DNA of 64,000 nt, from the NCBI RefSeq assembly GCF_030815485.1, contig NZ_JAUSWV010000002.1, positions 496,001-560,000 on the forward strand. The letters are read 5' to 3'. Made by a program: the position numbers and the translations under genes. Of this stretch, positions 27,405-35,173 are shown in pieces (within the stretch, counting starts at the first letter, position 1; the number at the start of each line of letters is the position of its first letter). The notes below the pieces were generated by a model. It made no database searches. It worked only from the letters and a program-made list of their open reading frames with translations, and was not told where the DNA came from. The stretch is from Streptomyces rishiriensis (GTDB lineage Bacteria; Actinomycetota; Actinomycetes; Streptomycetales; Streptomycetaceae).

Positions 27405-28130
27405 CTACCCCTGCGGCGCGATGTTCAAGGACCGGATGAGCTGGGCCAGTTCTTCACGGAAGAGCTTTTCCGGGCTAAGGGCCTGGGTCTGCAGGTGGCC
27501 GTAGATCTCGAGTGACACCAGGCCGTGCAGGTGGCTCCAAATGCGCAGGGCGAGGGCCACGGCGGCCGGGGGCAGGTCGGGGAAGGCCGGGCGGACCTTC
27601 TCGAGGAGACCAGCGTCGAAGTCGGACCACTCGAAGTCGCTGTCCCCATAGCGACGTTCGGCGTGCGGCCAGGCGGCGGCCGCCAGCGCGGTGATGCCGG
27701 TGCAGACACGGTGGGCGGCGGCCGGGGCGGCGCCGCCCTCGGGGGGCCGGTAGCCGGGCACGGGGTCACCGTAGATGAGGCGGAATCCCTCGGGGTTGGC
27801 CAGCGCCCAGTCCCTGAAGGCGCAGGCCCACGCCTGGATCCGGGCGGCCGGAACCTGGGCGGGGGCGGCGCCCCAGGCGGCGTCCACCGTGTCGGCCAGC
27901 GAGGTGTAGACGTTGTTGATCAGCGTGGTGACCAAGTCGTCCCGGGTGGCGAAGTAGCCGTAGATGGCGTTAGCCGTCATGCCCATCTCGCGAGCAATGG
28001 CCCGCAGCGTGATCGCGTCGGGTCCTCCCGAGGCCATCAACTCCAGCGCGACCTTCTTGATCTCGGCGGTCGTCTCGGCCCGCAACCGCTCACGGCGCCC
28101 TTTGATGCTTCCCACGCTTCCCACGATCAC
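27405..28130 (-). CDS. TetR/AcrR-family regulator
   Basis: The 241-residue product has an N-terminal TetR helix-turn-helix (ETTAEIKKVALELMASGGPD, AITLRAIAREMGMTANAIYG, YFATRDDLVTTLI, about residues 19-66) and an all-helical ligand-binding C-terminal domain with the WHG-type pattern (FRDWALANPEGFRLIYGDPV). It is divergent from an NmrA-like reductase gene, 124 bases apart, with a perfect palindrome in between. It probably represses that gene and itself. The start is uncertain: GTG codons at 28130, 28124 and 28115 all have weak sites. Confidence 0.88.
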   Translation of the reverse strand: MIVGSVGSIKGRRERLRAETTAEIKKVALELMASGGPDAITLRAIAREMGMTANAIYGYFATRDDLVTTLINNVYTSLADTVDAAWGAAPAQVPAARIQAWACAFRDWALANPEGFRLIYGDPVPGYRPPEGGAAPAAAHRVCTGITALAAAAWPHAERRYGDSDFEWSDFDAGLLEKVRPAFPDLPPAAVALALRIWSHLHGLVSLEIYGHLQTQALSPEKLFREELAQLIRSLNIAPQG

Positions 28131-28160
28131 TCACTCTACAGCGTCATAATACTGAGCGCC

Positions 28161-28170
28161 GTATCGATAC
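28161..28170. promoter_or_regulatory. Palindrome GTATCGATAC in the TetR/reductase promoter
   Basis: A perfect 10-bp palindrome lies between the divergent genes. CCGTAT occurs at 28159-28164 and again at 28178-28183, and TATAGT (28180-28185) resembles a -10. This is the likely TetR operator. Confidence 0.5.
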
Positions 28171-28254
28171 TTCACACCGTATAGTCACTGCATGCCGTGA
28201 AGAGAAGATGGCGGCATGGGTAACTGACGCGCGAGCAACCACCAGGGGAGAGCC

Positions 28255-28956
28255 ATGCACATCGGAGTCATCGGGGCCACAGGCGGCATCGGCAGTCGCG
28301 TCGTCACCGAAGCACTCGGCCGGGGGCACCACGTCACGGCCCTCAGCCGCGACGCCACGCGGATCGACGAGGTCCGGAAGAACGTCGTCTGGCGGAGCGT
28401 CGACGTTCTCGACGCCGACGCCATCGCCGCCGTCATACCTGGCCTCGACGTCCTGATCAGCGGGTTCCAGCCCGGAAATGCCGCCAAGGACATCGCCGAT
28501 ACGGTGGCCCGCTCGATCGCCGACCCCACGGTGTACGCCACCGCCGCGCGAGCACTCCTGAAGGCGCTGGAGAGTCATCCCCGGACCCGGCTCATCGTCA
28601 TCGGCGGCGCTGGCAGTCTGGAGATCGAGCCCGGACTCGTACGGGCCGACTCAGATGAGCTCTTGCACGAGACCCTTGACGCGATCGGCCTGCCGAGGGA
28701 GTACACCGCTGCGGTGCGCGGCCACCGGGACGCGCTGGATGTCCTGCGCACCTCCAACCGGTTGTGGACCTACTTCAGCCCAGCGGAGGACATAGCGCCC
28801 GGCGAGCGTACGGGCCGGTTCCGGATCGGCGGCGATCAGCCCGTACTTGACGCGGACGGGCGCAGCCGCATCTCGGTGGAGGACGCCGCCGTCGCCCTCG
28901 TCGACGAGGCGGAACTGCCCCGCTTCGTCCAGCGCCGCTTCACCATCGGCTACTGA
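28255..28956 (+). CDS. NAD(P)H-binding NmrA-like reductase (atypical SDR)
   Basis: The 233-residue product has an N-terminal Rossmann motif GATGGIGSRV (residues 7-16) and the pattern of YwnB/NmrA-type atypical SDRs, including LIVIGGAGSLEIEPG and LDVLRTSNRLWTYFSPAEDI. These proteins act as NADPH-binding reductases or redox sensors; the substrate is unknown. GGGGAGAGCC precedes ATG 28255. It is divergent from the TetR regulator, which likely controls it. Confidence 0.88.
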   Translation: MHIGVIGATGGIGSRVVTEALGRGHHVTALSRDATRIDEVRKNVVWRSVDVLDADAIAAVIPGLDVLISGFQPGNAAKDIADTVARSIADPTVYATAARALLKALESHPRTRLIVIGGAGSLEIEPGLVRADSDELLHETLDAIGLPREYTAAVRGHRDALDVLRTSNRLWTYFSPAEDIAPGERTGRFRIGGDQPVLDADGRSRISVEDAAVALVDEAELPRFVQRRFTIGY

Positions 28957-28984
28957 ACCGACGCCGACGGACCAACGCCGCAGC

Positions 28985-29055
28985 TGTCGGCGGTGCAAGA
29001 TCCCGTCGATCACCTGACGGTGATCCCGCCGCCGGCCACAACGCCCGTTGTTCAC
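28985..29055 (-). pseudogene. IS5-family transposase N-terminal scrap
   Basis: The minus strand reads NNGRCGRRRDHRQVIDGILH, which matches the N-terminal RWRDHRxVxxGIL segment of IS5-type transposases. It ends abruptly. It lies exactly where the DNA-binding half of the neighbouring MerR gene should be. Confidence 0.55.
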
Positions 29056-29078
29056 CGGACGGAACGACCGCAGCTGTC

Positions 29079-29414
29079 GTGCTCGGGCACATCCCGGGCA
29101 GGGCGGGGTGCGCGCAGGACGGCGCGGAGGCCGACGTCGCGCGTCTGATGGTCATCCGCCGCATGAAGCCGCTCGGATTCACCCTGGACGAGATGCGTTC
29201 GCTGCTGGAGGCCACCGACCGGCTCGACTCCGGCGAGGAGTTGCGGCCGGAGGATCGGGAGGAACTCACGGAGCGGGTGCGCGGCTTCGAGATGGCCGCG
29301 CAGCAGCGTGTGCTCGCCCTGCGCGTCCAGCTGGAGCGCGCCGAGGAATTCGCCGCGACACTGCGCGGCCGGCTTGACGATGCCGGCCGGCCCGACGCCG
29401 CCACCGCCGGCTGA
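29079..29414 (+). pseudogene. MerR-family regulator lacking its DNA-binding domain
   Basis: From about 29133 the frame reads DVARLMVIRRMKPLGFTLDE, MRSLLEATDRLDSGEEL and on to a coiled-coil (RVLALRVQLERAEEFAATLR). This is the second half of a MerR-type regulator with its dimerisation helix. The preceding 45-50 residues, the winged helix, are missing, and the sequence before D19 is unrelated. The product, if made, could dimerise but not bind DNA. Confidence 0.7.
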
Positions 29415-29705
29415 ACCGGTACGCGCCCGCCCCACCGGGCCCCGCCATGCGTGAACGGGTGGGTGGTGGGCAGGCCGGTGGTGAGGTTGTGCGGGAGGGC
29501 CATCCCTGCACCCGAACGGGGCGGGGCCGACCGCTGTCGGCTCCAGTGGACTCTCCGTGCTGCTCGGCCTACGCCGCCGCACCCGCCTCGTCGGCGCCAC
29601 CCCGCATCCGCGCCACCGGCCCGCCCACCGGCAGAAGGGCAGGCCGTGCGCATGAGGGCCGAACGGCGAGCGGCCCGCACCCGTCAGGGGTGCGGGCCGC
29701 CGGTG

Positions 29706-30053
29706 TCAGTGACCGGATCCGTGCCGTCCACCCAGTTGGTCGCGGTGGCGCGGATCGCCCAGGAAGGTGTCCGCGTCGAAGACGGGCGCCGACTTGGCCT
29801 GCTCCTTCGTCCGGGACAACTGCACGATGCGGGCGTCGTGGTCGATGCCCAGGACGGCACTCGACGGGATCACCACGTCCTTGCCGAGTACCCAGAGCCC
29901 GGTGTGCACCACCAGGAACCCCGGACCGAGGTCCCTGGAGTACTTGCTGACCTTGCCGACGTGACCGTCCGTGGCGTCGACCTGGTATCCGGTCAGGTCG
30001 TCGTCCGGGGTGTGGCCGGCGGTCGGCACGTGGTGTGCGCGGTATTGACTCAC
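29706..30053 (-). CDS. PRC-barrel domain protein
   Basis: The 115-residue product has a PRC-barrel pattern (GYQVDATDGHVGKVSKYSRD, then LWVLGKDVVIPSSAVLGIDH). These small beta-barrels occur in ribosome maturation factors and as stand-alone stress or photosystem-related proteins. A stand-alone short version in Streptomyces has unknown function and is often stress-related. GGGAGGA lies four bases before the GTG at 30053, which sets the start. It is monocistronic. Confidence 0.85.
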   Translation of the reverse strand: MSQYRAHHVPTAGHTPDDDLTGYQVDATDGHVGKVSKYSRDLGPGFLVVHTGLWVLGKDVVIPSSAVLGIDHDARIVQLSRTKEQAKSAPVFDADTFLGDPRHRDQLGGRHGSGH

Positions 30054-30140
30054 GATGTCCTCCCTGTCGTCCTGCTCCTGCTTGTGCCCGCTCAGGCGGG
30101 CGACAGGCGTGCGGGATTCCTCACGGCGCACGTCGCAGGG

Positions 30141-31208
30141 CTACGCCGTCCACACCCGTTCGGCGTAGTCGACGAAGTTGCGCCCCATGATCTTCTCGAT
30201 GCGGCCGGCGGAGTAGCCACGCCGTTCCAGCAGCCGTATCAGCTCGCGGAACTGGTCCACGCCCCGCAGATCGACCACGAACGGGTAGGTGTCCGCCCGT
30301 TCGCCGGCCGCGGAGACCCCGGCCTCCTGGCGCTGCGCCACGTGCTCGGCCAGCCGGGCCCGGTAGGCGTCGAGGTCGTCGATCGCGGTGACGGGGCCGT
30401 CGGTGCCGATGCCGACGTGGTCCTCGCCGCAGACGTCCACGGCGTGGGCGATGTGCTCGACGACGTCGGCGGCGCGCGCGTGCCCGGTGGAGTTGAGGAA
30501 CGGCATGAAGTAGATGCCGACGAAGCCGCCGCGGGAGGCCACCAGGCGCAGTTCCTCGTCGGTCTTGTTGCGCGGCAGGTCGGTCAGGGCGCGGCACCCC
30601 GTGTGGTTGACGGACACCGGGACGCGGGAGTGCGCGGCCGCTTCCAGACAGGTCCGCTCGCCGCTGTGCGACAGGTCGACCATGAGGTGGTGCTCGTTGA
30701 GGGCCTCGACCACCTCGCGTCCGAACGCGGTCAGCCCGGTGCCGGCCGGCGCCGACGAGCCGCCGCCGAGGCGGTTGGCCTGGTTGTAGGTCAACTGCAC
30801 GACGCGTACGCCGCGTTCGGCGAACGTGGCCACCCGCCCGGCGTCGTCCCCGACGGCCACCGCGTTCTGGAACCCGTAGACGACACCGACCCTGCCCTCG
30901 CGGGCGGCCCTGCGGATGTCCTCGACGGTGGTGACCTTCAGCAGGTCGTCCGGGTGGCGGTCGATGACGCCGTCCCAGATGTCGATCTCGTGCAGGGTGT
31001 GCTCGTAGGGAGGCAGGTCACCCATCACATAGCCCAGGGTGATGTTGACGGCGGTCAGGCCGGAGGCCTTCGCTTCGGCCAGCGTCCGGGCGTCGACGGT
31101 GTACTGCTCGCCGGTCGGGTTGAGGTCTCCCGCCGCCGCCATCGACTGCGGGGCGTTGGGGTTGTCGAGCTGTCCCAGCGCGTTGATGATCAGGGGCGTG
31201 CCGGTCAA
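30141..31208 (-). CDS. Membrane dipeptidase-type peptidase M19
   Basis: The 355-residue product is a renal dipeptidase-like amidohydrolase: MVDLSHSGERT, SVNHTGCRALTDLPRN, GGFVGIYFMPFL, HVGIGTDGP and IMGRNFVDYAERVW are family landmarks. The usual first H-x-D of the zinc site is not seen as such; the N-terminal part begins INALGQLDNPN, as in the shorter bacterial branch. M19 enzymes split dipeptides, including those with a D- or dehydro-residue at the C-terminus. The TTG start (31208) overlaps the TGA of the upstream amidohydrolase (TTGA), with GGGAGA upstream, so the two are translationally coupled. Confidence 0.88.
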   Translation of the reverse strand: MTGTPLIINALGQLDNPNAPQSMAAAGDLNPTGEQYTVDARTLAEAKASGLTAVNITLGYVMGDLPPYEHTLHEIDIWDGVIDRHPDDLLKVTTVEDIRRAAREGRVGVVYGFQNAVAVGDDAGRVATFAERGVRVVQLTYNQANRLGGGSSAPAGTGLTAFGREVVEALNEHHLMVDLSHSGERTCLEAAAHSRVPVSVNHTGCRALTDLPRNKTDEELRLVASRGGFVGIYFMPFLNSTGHARAADVVEHIAHAVDVCGEDHVGIGTDGPVTAIDDLDAYRARLAEHVAQRQEAGVSAAGERADTYPFVVDLRGVDQFRELIRLLERRGYSAGRIEKIMGRNFVDYAERVWTA

Positions 31209-32599
31209 CGGTTCTCCCTGGACGGGGTGGCGGCGTAGGCGGCGCGCGGGAAGCGGCGGCCCCGCTTGACGGTGAGGGTGATGGTGCGCAGGTGGTCGAT
31301 GTCGGCCAGCGGGTCCTGCGCGAAGACCGCGAAGTCGGCCAGCTTGCCCGGCTCGACGCTGCCCGTCAGGTGTGCGGTGCCGGCGCTGCGGGCGCCGACG
31401 AGCGTCGCGGAACGGAGCACGTCCGGGGCCGGGATGCCGCACCGCTTCACCAGGAAGGCGAGTTCCTCGTACAGGGCGGGGAACGGCTCGCCGGGAGCGG
31501 TCTCGTAATCGGTGCCGGTGGCCAGCGCCACGCCCGCCCGGTGCGCCTGTGCCGTGAGGGCGATGGCCAACTCGGTCTGGCGGCGGGCGCGTTCGGTGCT
31601 CTCCGGGTCGTCGCCCGCGAGCTCCTCGCTCGCCCACATGCCGGCGGTCGCGTCCAGGACGACGTCCCGTTCCCGCATCCGGGCGAAGAGCGCGTCGAGC
31701 CGGGCGTCCTCGCCGGTGACGAGACTCTCGTGATCGACGGCGGGCTTGTCCTTGTAGCTGGTCAGCGGCTCCTCGGCGGCCTCGTGGGCCAGCAGGGTCA
31801 CATGCGAGACGCTGTCCACGCCGGCCGCGACGACCTCGCCGGGCGTTGCGGGGAACACGGCGGCGTGCGCCCACACCGCGATGCCCTGCCGGTGCGCCTC
31901 GGCGGTGATGGCGGCGACGAGATCCGCCTCCAGGTCGGCGTAGACCTTGATGGCCGACGCGTAGGTCCCCCGGGCCAGGGCCACCGCCAGCGGGAGGTCC
32001 GTCGTGTCGCCGACCGCCTGCATCCAGGGCACGTGTCCGGGCACGGCGCCCCGGGTCACCTGATGGGTGCGGGGGTCGTCGAAGAAGCCCGGGCCCGCCA
32101 TGAGCGCCGCGTAGTGGATGTCCGGAGCGGCGATCTCCCCCACCAGCGCGGCCCGCGCGAGGTCGCCGACCTGACGCAGGTCGTCCGCCATGTCCCGCAC
32201 GGCGGTGACCCCGCTGTGGACCAGACGGCGCAGGACCGCCTCGGCGGCCGCGCGGTCGGGAGGGGTGGCAAGGTGCTGGTGCGCGTCGACCAGGCCGGGC
32301 GTGACGAAGTGACCGGTGAGGTCGACGACCTCGGCGCCCTCGGCGAGAGCGGCCGCCACGTCCGTCTCGTCCGCGACGGACCGGATCACGGAGCCGTCGA
32401 CGACGAGCGACGCGCCGGGCCGGGGCGCGCTGCCGGTCCCGTCGAACAGCGTGAGTCCGGGGTACACCACCAACTCGCCGGCCCCGGGCGGCGCGAAGGG
32501 CGTCCCGTCCCCGGAAACTCCGTCCGCCGCTCCGAGACTCTCACTCACCGCTCCGGCGCCCTCGCTCGTCGCCCCGGGACTCTCGTACGTCAAGGTCAC
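31205..32599 (-). CDS. Metal-dependent amidohydrolase (prolidase/imidazolonepropionase-like)
   Basis: The product is about 464 residues. It has an amidohydrolase core: HQH in GLVDAHQHLATP, a carboxylated-lysine candidate in ASAIKVYADL, His in AVWAHAAVF and SVSHVTLL, and Asp in ATGTDYE, ending in the typical PGKLADFAVFAQDPL composite-domain strand. Its subfamily includes Xaa-Pro/Xaa-Arg carboxypeptidases and imidazolonepropionase-like enzymes. The start is uncertain (GTG 32599, TTG 32593, or further in): the first 35 residues are an odd Ser/Gly/Ala-rich extension. It is coupled to the M19 gene and diverges from the IclR gene. Confidence 0.88.
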   Translation of the reverse strand: MTLTYESPGATSEGAGAVSESLGAADGVSGDGTPFAPPGAGELVVYPGLTLFDGTGSAPRPGASLVVDGSVIRSVADETDVAAALAEGAEVVDLTGHFVTPGLVDAHQHLATPPDRAAAEAVLRRLVHSGVTAVRDMADDLRQVGDLARAALVGEIAAPDIHYAALMAGPGFFDDPRTHQVTRGAVPGHVPWMQAVGDTTDLPLAVALARGTYASAIKVYADLEADLVAAITAEAHRQGIAVWAHAAVFPATPGEVVAAGVDSVSHVTLLAHEAAEEPLTSYKDKPAVDHESLVTGEDARLDALFARMRERDVVLDATAGMWASEELAGDDPESTERARRQTELAIALTAQAHRAGVALATGTDYETAPGEPFPALYEELAFLVKRCGIPAPDVLRSATLVGARSAGTAHLTGSVEPGKLADFAVFAQDPLADIDHLRTITLTVKRGRRFPRAAYAATPSRENR

Positions 32600-32608
32600 C
32601 CTCTCGCC

Positions 32609-32627
32609 TGTTACGCTGTACGTAACA
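32609..32627. promoter_or_regulatory. Palindromic operator TGTTACG-CTGTA-CGTAACA
   Basis: Perfect 7-bp arms around 5 bases lie immediately upstream of the amidohydrolase start and 115 bases before the IclR start. The dyad fits an IclR-type dimer site. Its position would cover the amidohydrolase promoter. Confidence 0.65.
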
Positions 32628-32741
32628 ACTCTCTCGCCACACGAAACAAGCGGTAGCCTACCTCCGAATCCGGCGCCGGACACGTCTCGCCGGGGTGCTC
32701 TGTCCGGTCGTCCCGGTCATCGGGGAAGGGAAAGGGTTTCG

Positions 32742-33512
32742 ATGCCGCAAGCGACGCACGCACCGCGGACGGCCGTGGACAAGGCGCTCGACCTGGTCGA
32801 GGCCGTCGCCCGGGCCTCCCGGCCGCCCCGGCTCACCGACCTCGCCGACGAGGTGGGGCTGCACCGGGCCACCGCCTACCGCGTCCTGGTGGACCTGGTC
32901 CGCCGCGGCTGGGTCCTGCGCGTCGACGACCGCTATCTGCCGGGCACCGCCGTCCTGCGCCTGTCGGCCCGGGCGGCGCACAACTCGCTGACCTCCCTGG
33001 CCCGCCCGGTGCTGGAGGACCTCTGCACGCGCACCGGCATGATGGTCAACCTCCAGGTCCTCGAGAACGACGGTTCCCGCGTGGTCGACGTGATCCGCCC
33101 GGACCGGCTGGCGATGATCAGCACACTCCGGGACGAGGCACTGCCCGTCCACCGGTTCGCCGGGCCGCTCGCCCTGGTGGCCGCCCTGCCCCCCAGGGCA
33201 CGCGGCCCCTATCTCGACGTGGCCCGCGAGGCCGGGCATCCCCTGGACGGCGAGACCGGCCTGCTCGCCGACCTCGCGCGGACCGAGGCCGACGGGTTCG
33301 CCGTCGAGCACGGCCGCAACGAGCAGTTCGTCGCCTCCCTGAGCCGCGCCGTCGTCCCGCTCCCCGGGGCGCCGGTGTGCGCCGTCACCGTGGTCGGCCC
33401 GGACGCCGAGATCGACGAACCCCGCATGCGCAGGCTGCGGGAGGAACTCGCCTCGGCGGTCGACACCCTCCGTGACCTGCTGTCCGGCACGGGTACGGCG
33501 AGCGGCGCGTGA
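32742..33512 (+). CDS. IclR-family regulator
   Basis: The 256-residue product has an N-terminal winged helix (VDKALDLVEAVARASRPPRL, TDLADEVGLHRATAYRVLVD, residues about 12-58) and an IclR effector domain (LARPVLEDLCTRTGMMVNLQ to the C-terminus). GAAGGGAAAGGG precedes ATG 32742. The stop overlaps the start of the OCD-family gene (GTGA). IclR proteins usually sense the substrate of the pathway they flank, here probably a peptide or amino-acid derivative. The palindrome at 32609-32627 is the likely operator. Confidence 0.92.
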   Translation: MPQATHAPRTAVDKALDLVEAVARASRPPRLTDLADEVGLHRATAYRVLVDLVRRGWVLRVDDRYLPGTAVLRLSARAAHNSLTSLARPVLEDLCTRTGMMVNLQVLENDGSRVVDVIRPDRLAMISTLRDEALPVHRFAGPLALVAALPPRARGPYLDVAREAGHPLDGETGLLADLARTEADGFAVEHGRNEQFVASLSRAVVPLPGAPVCAVTVVGPDAEIDEPRMRRLREELASAVDTLRDLLSGTGTASGA

Positions 33513-34450
33513 ACGACGTCCTGGTCCTCGACCGGGCGGCCACCACGGCGGCCCTCGACCCGTGCCGCCTGATGGCCGCCGTGTCCGACGCACTCGTCGC
33601 CGTGGCGCGGGACGCGGTGTCCGCGCCGCCCCGGATAGCGGCCTTCGCGCCCGGCGGCCTGCTGGGCGCCATGCCCGGATACGTGCCGGGCCTCGGCCTC
33701 GCGGCGAAACTCGTGTCGGTGTTCGCCGACCCCGCCCACCCCGGCCGCAGCACCCACCGGGGCATCGTCGCCCTCTTCGACCCGGAGGACGGCCGTCCTC
33801 TGGCGGTCATGGACGCCGAACCCGTCACGGCCTGGCGCACCGCGGCGGCGGCCACGCACAGCGCCCTGGCCCTGGCCCGGCCGGGGCCCGTCGTGGTCGT
33901 CGGCACCGGCGCCCAGGCCCGCGCCCAGGTCTCCCTCCTCGCCGCGCTCCGCCCGGCCGAACCCGTCACCGTCGCGGGCCGCGACCCCGACGCGGCCCGC
34001 GCGCTGGCCGCCCTGCACCCGGCCGGCCGCTCGGCGGAGGGCATCGAGGCCGCCGTGCGCGGGGCCGCCACCGTGTACTGCTGCACCGGCGCGACCCGCC
34101 CCGTCCTGCGCCGCGCATGGCTCGCCCCCGGCACCCACGTCAGCTCGGTCGGCGGCTCACACGGGCCCGAACTCGACGACGACACCATCCGCGACGCCGC
34201 ACTCTTCACGGAGTGGCCGGGCGCCGCCACGACTCCCCCGCCCTCCGGCGCCCACGAGTTGCAGGGCCTGCCCGGGGGCCGCCGAGCCGTCCTCCTCGGT
34301 TCCGTCCTCTCCGGCGAGGCCCCCGGCCGGACCGCCCCGGATCGGCTCACCGTCTTCAAGTCCACCGGCCACGCCGCTCTGGACGTGGCCGCCGCGCACG
34401 TCGTCCACCGCACGGCCACCCGCCGCGGTACGGACGAACCGCCCCACTAG
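33509..34450 (+). CDS. Ornithine cyclodeaminase / mu-crystallin family protein
   Basis: The 313-residue product has the OCD-family NAD(P)-binding motif VVVVGTGAQARAQVSLLAAL, the substrate-loop VTAWRTAAAATHSA (with the conserved Arg), and GTHVSSVGGSHGPELDDDTI. Family members are ornithine cyclodeaminases, Delta1-pyrroline-2-carboxylate reductases, alanine dehydrogenases or ketimine reductases. Given the peptidase and amidohydrolase neighbours, reduction of a cyclic imino acid derived from proline or hydroxyproline is plausible but not shown. GTG 33509 overlaps the IclR stop, so expression is coupled. Confidence 0.9.
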   Translation: MNDVLVLDRAATTAALDPCRLMAAVSDALVAVARDAVSAPPRIAAFAPGGLLGAMPGYVPGLGLAAKLVSVFADPAHPGRSTHRGIVALFDPEDGRPLAVMDAEPVTAWRTAAAATHSALALARPGPVVVVGTGAQARAQVSLLAALRPAEPVTVAGRDPDAARALAALHPAGRSAEGIEAAVRGAATVYCCTGATRPVLRRAWLAPGTHVSSVGGSHGPELDDDTIRDAALFTEWPGAATTPPPSGAHELQGLPGGRRAVLLGSVLSGEAPGRTAPDRLTVFKSTGHAALDVAAAHVVHRTATRRGTDEPPH

Positions 34451-34740
34451 GGCGTCGGCAGGGGAATCCGCCGAACCCCCACGAACCTCTCCCGGCACCC
34501 GTTCGAACGATTCGACCCACGCTGCCCGGTAAGCACCGCCGTGCCCCCTCATCACACCCGTCACTCGGACAACATTCGAGGTCAGAGCGTTGCAAGGGTC
34601 CTCACCAGGGAGTTCACAAAACTCTCTGCGCGCGGTCCGACACCCGCATAGCGTGCGGGCACCCGAACACACGCACCGCTCCCCACGTTCGCGCGCGGTC
34701 CGCACCCCTGGGGCCCACGACCCAGTAGGAGATCCTGGGA

Positions 34741-35173
34741 TGTCCTCCGACAGCTCCGACTTATACCCGGCGCGGCACCGGCCCGGACGGCACGCCTCCC
34801 CTGCCGCCACCCCGCAGTGGGCCGCCCGGCAGAACGAGACGCTCCTTCCGGACGTGTCCCACCGTGGACCGGCAGCCACCGCGACCTCCGCCGGCTGCGC
34901 CGGGCCTGCCGCTGGCAGCGGCGCGTCGCCACGTTCGCCGCGCTCGGCTACTTCGCCGTCTTCCTCGCCCTCACCGTCGAAGCCCCCTCCGTCATGACCC
35001 GCCTCGCACCGGGCGGACTTCCCACCGGACTCCTCCTCGCGCTGGTGCAACTGCCGGTCACCTGGCTGGCCGTGCTCCTCTACGAGTACACGGCGCGCCG
35101 GTTCGTCGACCCGCTGGCCCGGCGTGTGCACCGCCGGCCCGACCCCGTCCCGCACGAGGAGCCACGGTCGTGA
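34741..35173 (+). pseudogene. DUF485 membrane protein gene with an apparent frameshift
   Basis: A good ribosome site (GTAGGAGATCCTGGG) precedes ATG 34741 (MSSDSSDLYPARHRPGRHAS), but that frame loses sense after about 34830. The second frame (from about 34820) continues SHRDLRRLRRACRWQRRVAT and FAALGYFAVFLALTVEAPSV, plus a second membrane segment (LLALVQLPVTWLAVLLYEYT), as expected for DUF485. A single indel between about 34817 and 34866 would join them into a protein of about 143 residues. The stop overlaps the symporter start. DUF485 proteins accompany acetate/SSS transporters and are thought to assist them. Confidence 0.7.
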
